This document shows positions 7,625-15,833 of a DNA stretch of 49,315 bases, one piece after another. Location of the stretch: contig JAFGXY010000072.1 of the NCBI GenBank assembly GCA_016936395.1, positions 1 to 49,315 of the forward strand, given 5' to 3'. The stretch comes from Paracoccaceae bacterium (GTDB lineage: Bacteria > Pseudomonadota > Alphaproteobacteria > Rhodobacterales > Rhodobacteraceae). Made by a program: the position numbers and the translations under genes. A model generated the notes under the pieces. That model searched no databases. It had not been told where the DNA came from and saw only the letters and a program-made list of their open reading frames with translations. Positions within the stretch are counted from its first letter, which is position 1, and every line of letters starts with the position of its first letter.

Positions 7625-8830
7625 ATGCCCCCCGCCCCGTTCCGGCTTTCAGATCTTTGGCTTGCCCCGCACCGACCGCTGTTTCTGGCAGCGTCGGTCT
7701 GGGCCGGTGCGGCGGTGCTTTGGTGGCAATGGGGGGCTTTGGCCGGGCTTGCGGCACCAAGTCTTGGCACGCCGACGCTTTGGCATGTGCACGAGATGAT
7801 CCTGGGCTTTGGTTCGGCCTCGATGGCGGCCTATTTTCTGACCGCAGTCACAAGCTGGACCGCACAGCCCCCCCTGACAGGACGCGGCCTGCAGGGTCTG
7901 GTGGCGCTCTGGGCCACGACCCGGCTGGTGATGCTGGCGGGCGACAGCCTTCCCTTGCCCGTGCTGATCGCGCCCGGCCTTGGGTTTTTCACGCTGTTGA
8001 CGGCGGTTTTGCTGCGCGACATTGCCGCCAGTCGGGTCTGGACAAAGCTTGGCTTTCCGGCAGCGGTGGCGTCCTTGGCGGTGATCGACCTGCTGTTCGT
8101 CATTGCCGCCCGGCAAGGGCAAGCCGTGTTCGACAGCACGGCACTGGTCCGGATTGCAATCCTGTTTTTTGCCATCAAGGTTTCGGTTGTTGCGGGCGGC
8201 ATGATCCCGGCGTTCACCGGCAACTGGCTGCGCCAGACCGCATCTTCCCTGACGCCCCCGCACACCCCGGCGCTTGCAAACACGATCGGGCGGATCACGC
8301 TTGGGGCCAGCGTTGTCCTTACGCTGGCCGGGGCCGAGGTGGCAAGTGGCATCGCCCTGATCCTGTCGGGGCTGGTGCAGGGCTGGCGGCTGATGGGCTG
8401 GCGCTCGCGGGCCGCGCTGCGCAACCCGCTTCTGGCGATGCTGCACCTTTCGTTCTTGTGGCTGGTGGTGGGGTTGGTTCTTGTGGGCACAGCACGCCTT
8501 GCCCCTGACCTGCTGGCCGAGGCGGATGCGGTCCATGCCTTGACCATGGGGGCGATATCGGGGCTTGCGATGTCGGTGGCAGCGCGCGCCGCGTCGCGGC
8601 GCAACGGTGGCACGTTACGTGCCAGTCCTTTGCTGGTGCTGGCATTTGCGGGACTGGCCAGTGCGGCCCTGATCCGCATCAGCGCAACGCTGTTTCCCGA
8701 CAGCCGCGCGCTGCTTGAGCCCGTGGCCGCAGCGCTGTGGTGCGGGGCATGGGCGGTGTTTCTGGTGGGCTTCTTGCCCAGCCTGCGCGGTCCGGTTCTG
8801 CGCCCGGTGTTTTCTGGCGCACGGGCCTGA
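7625..8830 (+). CDS. NnrS family haem/copper membrane protein
   Basis: This 401-residue polytopic membrane protein has about 12 hydrophobic segments. The N terminus shows the NnrS signature: LWLAPHRPLFLAA, then HVHEMILGFGSASMAAYFLTAVTSWT with the conserved HxHEM. NnrS proteins protect against nitric oxide and nitrosative stress. They are usually found with denitrification genes, none of which is in this window. The gene starts 63 bases after arginase on the same strand and may be read from the same promoter. The family call is firm; the physiological role here is inferred. Confidence 0.85.
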   Translation: MPPAPFRLSDLWLAPHRPLFLAASVWAGAAVLWWQWGALAGLAAPSLGTPTLWHVHEMILGFGSASMAAYFLTAVTSWTAQPPLTGRGLQGLVALWATTRLVMLAGDSLPLPVLIAPGLGFFTLLTAVLLRDIAASRVWTKLGFPAAVASLAVIDLLFVIAARQGQAVFDSTALVRIAILFFAIKVSVVAGGMIPAFTGNWLRQTASSLTPPHTPALANTIGRITLGASVVLTLAGAEVASGIALILSGLVQGWRLMGWRSRAALRNPLLAMLHLSFLWLVVGLVLVGTARLAPDLLAEADAVHALTMGAISGLAMSVAARAASRRNGGTLRASPLLVLAFAGLASAALIRISATLFPDSRALLEPVAAALWCGAWAVFLVGFLPSLRGPVLRPVFSGARA

Positions 8831-8857
8831 CCCACACCCGATGATGCCCCCACCGCC

Positions 8858-9319
8858 CTACAGCGGCAGCACGGTGGTGGACTTGATCTCTTCCATGCTC
8901 AACAGCGCCGTGACGTTGTAAATTTTCACCTCGGCGATCAGCGCCTGATAGAACTGGTCATAGGCGCGGGCGTTCTTGACCCGCACCTTCAGGATATAGT
9001 CGATATCGCCCGCCAGACGATGCGCCTCCAGCACCTCGGGCCGGTCGCGCAGAGTTTTCAGGAACTTGCGCTGCCAATCTGCCTCATGCTCGCTGGTGCG
9101 GATAAGCACGAAAAAGCAGGCCTCCAGCCCCAGCGCCTCGGCATCCAGAAGGGCTGTCTGGCGCAAGATCACCCCCGCCTCGCGCATCCGGCGGATGCGA
9201 TTCCACACCGGCGTCTTTGATGACCCCACCTTGCGCGCAATCTCATCCAGCGACTGGCTGGCATCTTGCTGCAATTCGCCAAGGATTTTCCGATCCAGAT
9301 CGTCCAGTTGGGCCGCCAT
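8858..9319 (-). CDS. Lrp/AsnC family transcriptional regulator
   Basis: This protein of about 153 residues has an N-terminal winged helix-turn-helix (LDDLDRKILGELQQDASQSLDEIARKVGSSKTPVWNRIRRMREAGVI) and a C-terminal RAM ligand-binding domain (LEAHRLAGDIDYILKVRVKNARAYDQF). I chose the ATG at 9319 because GGGGGA lies 9 bases before it. The ATG at 9337 adds six residues but has no ribosome binding site. It is divergent from the sulfate-assimilation operon starting at 9457, which makes that operon a likely target, with a sulfur-containing amino acid as a possible effector. Both points are inference. It ends 27 bases from convergent nnrS. Confidence 0.92.
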   Translation of the reverse strand: MAAQLDDLDRKILGELQQDASQSLDEIARKVGSSKTPVWNRIRRMREAGVILRQTALLDAEALGLEACFFVLIRTSEHEADWQRKFLKTLRDRPEVLEAHRLAGDIDYILKVRVKNARAYDQFYQALIAEVKIYNVTALLSMEEIKSTTVLPL

Positions 9320-9456
9320 TCGCCATTTCCCCCGCATTGCGGAACAACACCCCCGCCTTACCTCAGTATCGGAACAAAGATCCTTATCAGCAAGGGGATA
9401 TAGGCAAATAGGGGGAAATTATTCTATACCCGGGCAGCAACCAAGGGATGCCCGCC
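9320..9456. promoter_or_regulatory. Divergent control region between the Lrp-type regulator and the cys operon
   Basis: This 137-base region must hold the promoters of both the regulator and the cobA-cysIH operon. It contains an AT-rich patch, GGGGAAATTATTCTATACC at 9413-9431, unlike its GC-rich surroundings. Within it, GAAATTATTC is a near-palindromic stretch of the sort bound by Lrp-family proteins. I cannot assign a definite operator or -35 box. Confidence 0.35.
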
Positions 9457-10203
9457 ATGACCACAGCCCCCCCGAATGTCACCTTTGTCGGCGCAGGCCC
9501 TGGTGCCGCCGAGCATCTGACACTGGGTGCCTTGCGCGTGCTGCAAACGGCAGATGTGGTGATCCATGACCGTCTGGTCGGCCCCGAGGTGCTGGACCTG
9601 ATCCCGCGTCACGTGATGCGCGTTGATGTGGGCACGGCAGGCTTTGGCCCGTCAACCTCGCAAGCCACGATCAACGCCACGCTGGTGGCCCATGCCCTGA
9701 CCGGCGCGCGCGTGGTGCGGCTAAAGGGCGGCGACTGCGGCATTTTCGGCCGTCTGGACGAAGAGATCGCGGCGCTGGAGGCCGCAGGCCTGCCGTTTCG
9801 CATCCTGCCCGGCCTGACCACCGCCGCCGCCGCCGCCGCCGCCATCGGCCAAAGCCTGACCGGGCGCGGACGCAATGTCGCGCTGCGTATCGTGACCGGC
9901 CATGACATGCAGGGCTACGCTGAACAGGACTGGCGCGGGCTTGCCCGCAAGCAAGAGGTCGCCGCGATCTACATGGGAAAGAAATCTGCCCGCTTCCTGC
10001 AAGGCCGCCTGATCATGCACGGCGCCGACCCCGCCACGCCGGTCAGCATCGTCGAAAACGCCAGCCGCGCCGATCAGCGCATCATCGGCACCACGCTTTC
10101 GCATCTGCCCGCCGCCATCGCGCCCTGTGACGGTCCCGCCATCATCCTGTTCGGCCTTGCCCCGCGACAGGCTGCCGTCAGCCTGCAAAGGGTGCAAGCA
10201 TGA
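9457..10203 (+). CDS. cobA: Uroporphyrinogen-III C-methyltransferase (SUMT) for sirohaem
   Basis: This 248-residue SAM-dependent enzyme makes precorrin-2, the precursor of sirohaem needed by the sulfite reductase two genes on. The family motifs are clear: VGAGPGAAEHLTLGALRVLQTADVV, then VVRLKGGDCGIFGRLDEE, and a C-terminal PVSIVENASRADQRI. It lacks the CysG N-terminal oxidase/chelatase domain, which must be elsewhere. I chose the ATG at 9457 because AAGGGA sits 8 bases before it; the ATG at 9448 overlaps that site. A seven-fold GCC repeat encodes a run of Ala after GLTT (9822-9842). The stop overlaps the next start as ATGA. Confidence 0.93.
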   Translation: MTTAPPNVTFVGAGPGAAEHLTLGALRVLQTADVVIHDRLVGPEVLDLIPRHVMRVDVGTAGFGPSTSQATINATLVAHALTGARVVRLKGGDCGIFGRLDEEIAALEAAGLPFRILPGLTTAAAAAAAIGQSLTGRGRNVALRIVTGHDMQGYAEQDWRGLARKQEVAAIYMGKKSARFLQGRLIMHGADPATPVSIVENASRADQRIIGTTLSHLPAAIAPCDGPAIILFGLAPRQAAVSLQRVQA

Positions 10204-10502
10204 CCCCGCGTGCCTTCGCCAAGGTCGTTACCGCCAACGATCTGCGGATCGGCGATGTGGTCTATCTGACCGCCGATGACCGCTGGACCCGCCACCACCA
10301 TCTGGCCGAGTTGATCGAAGACGAAGCCCATGCCCAAATGCGCCTGCTGCACGCAATCGCACAAAAATCTGTCATCGTTGGCGCCTATCTTGCCGATGCC
10401 AGACAGGGTGGGCGTGGCCCGGAACCCGTGCATTTCCGCGAGGCGTTCCGCACCCGTGGCCCGTCAAACTATGCCCATGGCAAACAGGCCGACCATGTAT
10501 AA
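10200..10502 (+). CDS. DUF2849 family protein of the sulfite-reductase operon
   Basis: This small 100-residue soluble protein overlaps cobA by 4 bases (ATGA) and the sulfite reductase gene by 8 bases, so it is translationally coupled on both sides. I recognise it as DUF2849 from its position and the pattern RAFAKVVTANDLRIGDVVYLTADDRWTRH. These proteins sit almost invariably between SUMT and sulfite reductase in alphaproteobacteria. No biochemical role is established. Coupling suggests it assists sirohaem insertion or the reductase itself, which is inference. Confidence 0.85.
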   Translation: MTPRAFAKVVTANDLRIGDVVYLTADDRWTRHHHLAELIEDEAHAQMRLLHAIAQKSVIVGAYLADARQGGRGPEPVHFREAFRTRGPSNYAHGKQADHV

Positions 10503-12165
10503 CTATTCCGACTTTGACGACGCCTTTGTCCGCGCCCGCGTCGCGCAGTTTGCGCAGCAGGTCGAACGTCGCCTTGACGGGTCACTCACAGAAGACGAGT
10601 TTCGCCCGCTGCCCCTGATGAACGGCCTTTATCTGCAACTGCATGCCTACATGCTGCGCGTGGCCATCCCCTATGGCACAGTGTCCCCGCGCCAGATGCG
10701 GCAGTTGGCAATGATCGCCGACACTTGGGACAAGGGCTATGGCCACTTTACCACCCGCCAGAACATCCAGTTCAACTGGCCCAAACTGCCAGACGTGCCC
10801 GCAATCCTTGCCGCTTTGGCAGATGTCGAAATGCATGCCATCCAGACCTCGGGCAACTGCGTGCGCAATGTCACCGCCGACCATTTCGCCGGGGCCGCGG
10901 CGGATGAGATCGAAGACCCCCGCCCCTATGCCGAGTTGCTGCGCCAATGGTCCACCGACCACCCCGAGTTTCAGTTCCTGCCGCGCAAGTTCAAGATCGC
11001 CATCACCGGCAGCCCGAATGACCGCGCCGTGACCCGCGCGCATGACATTGGCCTGCGGATGCTGCGCAATGCGGCGGGCGAGACTGGGTTTGAGGTGCTG
11101 GTCGGCGGTGGCCTTGGCCGCACCCCGATGATCGGGCAAGTGGTGCGCGACTTCTTGCCCGTGGCCGACCTGTTGCCCTATGTCGAGGCGCTCCTGTCGG
11201 TCTACAACAGCTTTGGCCGGCGCGACAACAAGTATAAGGCCCGCATCAAGATCACCCTGCATGAGACTGGTAAAGAAGAACTTTCCCGGTTGATCGAGGA
11301 AAAGTTTACTGAACTTCGCCGGCAGTTTGGCGGCAATGACCAGCGCCTTCTGGCCGACATCCGCGCAGCCTTTGCCCCGCCCGTCTTTCGCACCGCATCG
11401 ACCGACAGCTTTGATGCCTTCTACAGCGCCGACCCGGTGTTCCGCGCCTGGGCCGATACCAATCTTGCGCCCCATCGCCACCCGGATTACGCCATCGTCA
11501 CCATCAGCCTGAAAGCGCATGGCAAGACCCCCGGCGATGCCACCAGTCACCAGATGCGCCTGATCGCCGATCTGGCCGAACGCCATGGCCATTCCGACCT
11601 GCGCATCAGCCATGAGCAGAACATCATCCTGCCGCATGTCCACAAATCCGACCTGCCCGCGTTGCATGCAGCGCTGTCACAGGCGGGGTTGGCAACGGCG
11701 AATGTCGGGCTGATTTCCGACATCATCGCCTGCCCCGGCATGGATTACTGCGCCCTTGCCACCGCGCGCTCGATCCCCATCGCCACCCAGATCGCCCAGC
11801 GGTTCAAGACGCTGGACATCGAGCATGACATAGGCCCCCTCAAGCTCAAGATCTCGGGCTGCATCAATGCCTGTGGCCATCACCATGTCGGGCATATCGG
11901 CATTCCGGGGCTCGACCGGGCGGGGGTGGAAAATTACCAGATCACCCTTGGCGGCGATGGCACCCAGACTGCGGTGATCGGCGAAAAGACTGGCCCCGGC
12001 TTTGCCTACAGTGAAATCGTGCCCGCGGTCGAGCGGCTGATCCTTGCCTATCTGAACCTGCGCCTGTCACCGGAAGAGACCTTCCTGACCACATTCCGCC
12101 GTCTTGGCATGCTGCCCTTCAAGGACGCGCTTTACATCGAAAAGGACGCGCACCATGCCGCGTGA
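10495..12165 (+). CDS. cysI: Sulfite/nitrite reductase, sirohaem [4Fe-4S] haemoprotein
   Basis: This 556-residue protein has the two-fold repeat of the nitrite/sulfite reductase family. It would reduce sulfite to sulfide by six electrons. The cluster ligands are visible: CPGMDYC in the first pair and GCINACGHH in the second (C-x5-C and C-x3-C), the bridge between [4Fe-4S] and sirohaem. N-terminal GHFTTRQNIQFNWPK is the substrate-domain signature. The start at 10495 gives the typical MYNYSDFDDAFV and an 8-base overlap with DUF2849. Neighbours that make APS reductase and sirohaem argue for sulfite rather than nitrite. No flavoprotein subunit CysJ is present; ferredoxin via the fpr gene downstream is a plausible donor. 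Confidence 0.93.
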   Translation: MYNYSDFDDAFVRARVAQFAQQVERRLDGSLTEDEFRPLPLMNGLYLQLHAYMLRVAIPYGTVSPRQMRQLAMIADTWDKGYGHFTTRQNIQFNWPKLPDVPAILAALADVEMHAIQTSGNCVRNVTADHFAGAAADEIEDPRPYAELLRQWSTDHPEFQFLPRKFKIAITGSPNDRAVTRAHDIGLRMLRNAAGETGFEVLVGGGLGRTPMIGQVVRDFLPVADLLPYVEALLSVYNSFGRRDNKYKARIKITLHETGKEELSRLIEEKFTELRRQFGGNDQRLLADIRAAFAPPVFRTASTDSFDAFYSADPVFRAWADTNLAPHRHPDYAIVTISLKAHGKTPGDATSHQMRLIADLAERHGHSDLRISHEQNIILPHVHKSDLPALHAALSQAGLATANVGLISDIIACPGMDYCALATARSIPIATQIAQRFKTLDIEHDIGPLKLKISGCINACGHHHVGHIGIPGLDRAGVENYQITLGGDGTQTAVIGEKTGPGFAYSEIVPAVERLILAYLNLRLSPEETFLTTFRRLGMLPFKDALYIEKDAHHAA

Positions 12166-12901
12166 TCACCACTTGGGGTTGGCAACCGAACGGGTCCATT
12201 CCCTTAACCTGCGTCATCAGCATGATACCGCTGCTGCGGTTCTGCACCACAGCCTGCACGACAAGACGCTTGGCGCGCTGGCGCTGGTGTCGTCGTTTGG
12301 CGCAGAGTCGGTGGTGTTGCTGCACATGCTCAGCCAGATCGCGCCACAGACCCCGGTGCTGTTCATCGACACAGGGCTGCTGTTTCCCGAAACGCTGGAC
12401 TATCAGCGCCGGGTCAGCGACCAGCTGCAATTGCGTGATGTCCGCATCCTGCGCGCGGCCCCGCAGCGCCTAGCCGCCGAAGACCCCGACGACAGCCTGC
12501 ATCACCGCGACGGCGATGCCTGCTGCGCCCTGCGCAAGGTGGAACCGCTGGAGCAGGCCCTGTCAGGATTTGACGGCTGGATCACCGGGCGCAAACGCTA
12601 TCAGGCCAGCACGCGCGAGACGGTCGAGTTTTTCGAGGCCGAGGGAGAAAGCCGGATCAAGGTCAATCCGCTGGCCCGCTGGAGCCGCGATGACATTGAA
12701 GCCTACATGACCGCACACCACCTGCCGCGTCACCCGCTGGTGGCCAAAGGCTTTCCCAGCATCGGCTGCATGCCCTGCACCTCACCCGTCAACCCGGATG
12801 AAGATCCACGTGCAGGCCGCTGGCGGAACACGGAAAAAACCGAGTGCGGCATTCATTTCATCAACGGTGCCGCCCGCAGCACAAAGGCCCGCCCGACATG
12901 A
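12155..12901 (+). CDS. cysH: Adenylylsulfate (APS) reductase, [4Fe-4S] CysH type
   Basis: This 248-residue protein would reduce APS to sulfite with thioredoxin. The PP-loop-like SSFGAESVVLLH is present, followed by CCALRKVEPL and CMPCTSPV. This CC...CxxC set binds the [4Fe-4S] cluster that separates APS reductases from cluster-free PAPS reductases. The catalytic Cys is in the C-terminal TECGIHF. The ATG at 12155 overlaps the cysI stop by 11 bases; a longer frame from 12104 lies inside cysI and is unlikely. The 3' end overlaps the next gene as ATGA. Confidence 0.93.
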   Translation: MPRDHHLGLATERVHSLNLRHQHDTAAAVLHHSLHDKTLGALALVSSFGAESVVLLHMLSQIAPQTPVLFIDTGLLFPETLDYQRRVSDQLQLRDVRILRAAPQRLAAEDPDDSLHHRDGDACCALRKVEPLEQALSGFDGWITGRKRYQASTRETVEFFEAEGESRIKVNPLARWSRDDIEAYMTAHHLPRHPLVAKGFPSIGCMPCTSPVNPDEDPRAGRWRNTEKTECGIHFINGAARSTKARPT

Positions 12902-13302
12902 GCGTGCTCGTCACCGACACCGGCTTTGCCCCAGCCGGACCAGTCAATACCGTCGCCCTCGCCGATCTTGCGCTGCATCAGGGCGCGGTCGATCTGACCC
13001 CGACCGACGCGCCCGAGGCCCTGTGTGCCGCCCTGCCCGCACTGCACCTGATCCGCATCGCCTACCCGGCTTTCAGCGATGGCCGCGCCTTTACCCTTGC
13101 CCGTCGCCTGCGGATGATGGGCTTTGCCGGCGAGTTGCGCGCGCTTGGCCCGCTGTTGGCCGATCAATATGCCATGCTGCGCCGGGTAGGGTTTGACTCG
13201 GTCGAAATCCCTGACGCCCTGGCCGGCCGACAACCCGCTGCGCAATGGCGGTTCCGTGCCGACTGGCAGGCGCATGACTATCAGGCCCGGTTGCGGACCT
13301 GA
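12898..13302 (+). CDS. DUF934 family protein, last gene of the sulfate-assimilation operon
   Basis: This 134-residue soluble protein overlaps cysH by 4 bases. The segment RIAYPAFSDGRAFTLARRLRMMGFAGELRALGPLLADQYAMLRRVGFDSVE is the conserved core of DUF934, found at the end of cysIH operons in proteobacteria. Function is unknown; an accessory role for sulfite reductase is often assumed. It is the last of five overlapping genes. 103 bases without a clear terminator separate it from fpr. Confidence 0.88.
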   Translation: MSVLVTDTGFAPAGPVNTVALADLALHQGAVDLTPTDAPEALCAALPALHLIRIAYPAFSDGRAFTLARRLRMMGFAGELRALGPLLADQYAMLRRVGFDSVEIPDALAGRQPAAQWRFRADWQAHDYQARLRT

Positions 13303-13405
13303 CCATTGGCCGCACCCGCATCTGATCTGGCCTCTGATCTGGATCAAAGCTAGACTGCGGCTGCCGGAATAGGCCGGACCAAAGCCAATCACCGAAGTGA
13401 TCCCC

Positions 13406-14221
13406 ATGAAAGACGCATCCCCCGACCCCGCCGTTCGCAAACATCTGCCGGATGCGGCGAAGGTCACGCACGTCACCCATTGGACCGACCGGCTGTTTTC
13501 CTTCCGGGTCGAACGGCCGCGCACCTTGCGCTTCCGGTCGGGCGAATTCGTGATGATCGGTCTGATGGATGAGCGCGACAAACCGCTCTTGCGCGCCTAT
13601 TCCATCGCCTCGCCCTCCTGGGATGAAGAGCTGGAGTTCTATTCGATCAAGGTGCCCGATGGCCCGCTGACCTCCAAACTCCAGCACATTCAGGTTGGGG
13701 ATGAAATCATCCTGCGGCCCAAGCCGGTGGGCACGCTGGTGCATGACGCGCTGTTGCCCGGCAAGCGGCTGTGGTTTCTGGCCACCGGCACCGGCATCGC
13801 GCCCTTCGCCAGCCTGATGCGCGAGCCCGAGACCTATGAGAAATACGATCAGGTCATCATGATGCACACCTGCCGCGAACTGGCCGAGCTGGAATATGGC
13901 CGTCAGTTGGTGGACAGCCTGAAGGATGACCCGCTGATCGGCGAGTTGGTCGGCGGCAAGCTCTTGTATTACCCCACCACCACACGCGAACCCTCGCCGT
14001 TTATGGGCCGGGTGACCGACAACCTGTCGTCCGGCAAGGTCTTTGCCGACCTGAACCTGCCGCCGATGGACCCCGCCACCGACCGCGCGATGATCTGCGG
14101 CAGCCTTGCCTTCAACATCGACGTCAAGGCCATTCTGGAAGGCTTCGGCCTGCGCGAAGGCGCAAACTCCGAGCCCATGGAATATGTGGTGGAAAAGGCC
14201 TTCGTCGGCGACGGCATCTAG
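13406..14221 (+). CDS. fpr: Ferredoxin/flavodoxin-NADP+ reductase
   Basis: This FAD enzyme of 271 residues moves electrons between NADPH and ferredoxin or flavodoxin in the cytoplasm. FAD-binding RAYSIASP lies near residue 66 and the NADP-binding GTGIAPFASL near 130. The C terminus, YVVEKAFVGDGI, is the extended tail of bacterial class-I FPRs such as that of Rhodobacter capsulatus. A GTG at 13397 is in frame, but the ATG at 13406 has GAAG 8 bases upstream, so I take the latter. Position after the sulfite reductase operon suggests it feeds that enzyme, though it probably also serves oxidative-stress defence. Confidence 0.93.
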   Translation: MKDASPDPAVRKHLPDAAKVTHVTHWTDRLFSFRVERPRTLRFRSGEFVMIGLMDERDKPLLRAYSIASPSWDEELEFYSIKVPDGPLTSKLQHIQVGDEIILRPKPVGTLVHDALLPGKRLWFLATGTGIAPFASLMREPETYEKYDQVIMMHTCRELAELEYGRQLVDSLKDDPLIGELVGGKLLYYPTTTREPSPFMGRVTDNLSSGKVFADLNLPPMDPATDRAMICGSLAFNIDVKAILEGFGLREGANSEPMEYVVEKAFVGDGI

Positions 14222-14243
14222 GACCGACACGACGCCATGCAAA

Positions 14244-14274
14244 AAAAGGGCCGCACCCATGGCGCGGCCCTTTT
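14244..14274 (+). terminator. Intrinsic terminator after fpr
   Basis: GGGCCGC (14248-14254) pairs with GCGGCCC (14264-14270). The stem is extended by AAAA on the left against TTTT (14271-14274) on the right. The A/T symmetry lets it also serve the convergent gene ending at 14298. Confidence 0.8.
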
Positions 14275-14297
14275 GATTTGATCAGCCTCAGGCCGGT

Positions 14298-14882
14298 TTA
14301 CAGACCCAAAGCGGCTTTCACCTGGGCGATGACGCCTTCCAGCAACGACGGAGTGGCAACGGCGGAATCGACCGCCGATTTCAGCGTTATCTTGGTGGCC
14401 TCGTCCAGCGTCGAGCCATCAATCAAACCCTTCACCGCATCGGCGTTGAAGTTTGCAGGGTCCAGCAAGGCAGCGGCGCCGTTGGCGGCGTCGCTCGCCA
14501 GATCGGCGGCGGCCTCGGCTGCGTCGGTGGCTGCGGCCGTTGCGCCCTCAACCGCTTGGGTCGCGGCGGCGGCAGCATCGCTGGCCGCTTGCGATGCGGC
14601 GGCAGCAGCGTCTTCGGCGACCGCGGCAGCGCTTTCAACCGCCCCGGTCACAGCTTCGGTCGCAGCAGACGTCGCCGCAGCAGCTTGCTCGGCCGCAGCT
14701 TTTGCAGCCGCTTCCGCCTCGGCAGCAACGGCGGCAGCCGCCTCTTCGGCAGCCTTGGCCGCTTCGGCAGCGGTGGTTGCGGCCGACTCTGCGGCCTTCT
14801 GTGCAGGCGCATAGCTGAAAAGATAATACCCGCCGGCCGCAAGCAGGACGATGATCGCACCGATGATGACGTTCTTGTTCAT
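14298..14882 (-). CDS. Membrane-anchored Ala-rich coiled-coil-like protein
   Basis: This 194-residue protein has three parts. A membrane helix lies at residues 4-24 (NVIIGAIIVLLAAGGYYLF). Residues 28-142 are low-complexity, dominated by Ala with Glu, Thr, Ser and Lys at intervals, as expected of a long amphipathic helix. A C-terminal domain of about 50 residues (ANFNADAVKGLIDGSTLDE onward) is of normal composition. The ATG at 14882 has GGAGG 7 bases upstream; the ATG at 14888 is too close to it. The orientation is probably periplasmic. I do not recognise a named family, and low complexity makes homology calls unreliable. It converges with fpr and shares its terminator. Confidence 0.75.
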   Translation of the reverse strand: MNKNVIIGAIIVLLAAGGYYLFSYAPAQKAAESAATTAAEAAKAAEEAAAAVAAEAEAAAKAAAEQAAAATSAATEAVTGAVESAAAVAEDAAAAASQAASDAAAAATQAVEGATAAATDAAEAAADLASDAANGAAALLDPANFNADAVKGLIDGSTLDEATKITLKSAVDSAVATPSLLEGVIAQVKAALGL

Positions 14883-15128
14883 TTTCATACCTCCATGTCC
14901 GGAATTTTTTCCGATTGTCCGGTTGATATGGCTCCGCACGGATCAAATGAGAAGCACGCAGAACGCCGCTCCCCCGCTGTGCCGCACAGCCTGCTGCCCG
15001 CATCGGCTGAATTCCGCCGCGCCCAAACCGTCCAGTCCGGCGGGGGCATGCGATGAATGGCATTGAACCGGGCGCCCGGTGCGTCTATTCTGCCCAACCT
15101 GAGGCCTAACCACAAAAGGACGACCACC

Positions 15129-15668
15129 ATAGCCCGCAGACCCCACAACGCCCCGCCGCAGCGCGAAACGGGCCCCCGTGTGAATGACCGTATCCGTGGC
15201 GCAGAGATCCGCCTGATCGGTGCCGATGGCGAAAATGTCGGGGTCGTCTCGCCCGCCCGCGCCATGCAGCTTGCCGAAGAAGCCGGGCTCGATCTGGTCG
15301 AGATCAGCCCGAACGCGGAACCTCCGGTCTGCAAGATCATGGATTTCGGCAAGTTCAAGTATGAGACGCAAAAGCGCGAGGCCGAAGCGCGCAAGAAGCA
15401 AAAGATCATCGAGATCAAGGAAATCAAGTTCCGCCCCGGCACCGACACGCATGACTATGACGTGAAGATGCGCTCGGTCCTGAAGTTTCTGGAAGAGGGT
15501 GACAAGGTCAAGGTCACCTTGCGCTTTCGCGGCCGCGAAATGGCCCACCAGGATCTTGGTCTTGAACTGTTGAACCGGGTGGCTGCCGATGTCGGCGAAA
15601 ACGGCAAGGTGGAATCGATGCCCCGGCTGGAAGGCCGCCAGATGGTGATGATGATCGGGCCAAGGTAA
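15129..15668 (+). CDS. infC: Translation initiation factor IF-3, with an ATA start codon
   Basis: This protein of 179 residues binds the 30S subunit and checks the initiator tRNA and start codon. The N domain shows [24 protein letters not shown] and the C domain [39 protein letters not shown], both diagnostic. The protein should begin (M)[12 protein letters not shown]. The only codon there is ATA at 15129-15131, 6 bases after the AAAGGACG ribosome binding site. No ATG, GTG or TTG gives a sensible start; an upstream ATG at 15057 would add 24 unrelated residues. Rare non-AUG starts in infC allow IF-3 to repress its own translation. Confidence 0.9.
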   Translation: MARRPHNAPPQRETGPRVNDRIRGAEIRLIGADGENVGVVSPARAMQLAEEAGLDLVEISPNAEPPVCKIMDFGKFKYETQKREAEARKKQKIIEIKEIKFRPGTDTHDYDVKMRSVLKFLEEGDKVKVTLRFRGREMAHQDLGLELLNRVAADVGENGKVESMPRLEGRQMVMMIGPR

Positions 15669-15833
15669 CGGCCCGGCCCTTGCGTCGGTCACGGGTGCAC
15701 CGGCCCCCGTTTTCTTTGGCGCGGCTCTCCTTGGCGCGGCCACGTGATCCAGCCAGTCGCCATCACGCTGATCGCGCCAGGCTTTTGCACCTGCCCACTG
15801 GAATCCGGCCGCGCTTTGCGTTAGGCGACAGGA

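Noticed and set aside
14278..14814. A plus-strand frame of 178 codons, also Ala-rich, opposite the Ala-rich protein
   Set aside because: GCN/NGC repeats read as Ala or Ser on both strands. The minus strand has the ribosome binding site, membrane helix and non-repetitive C terminus; the plus strand has none of these.
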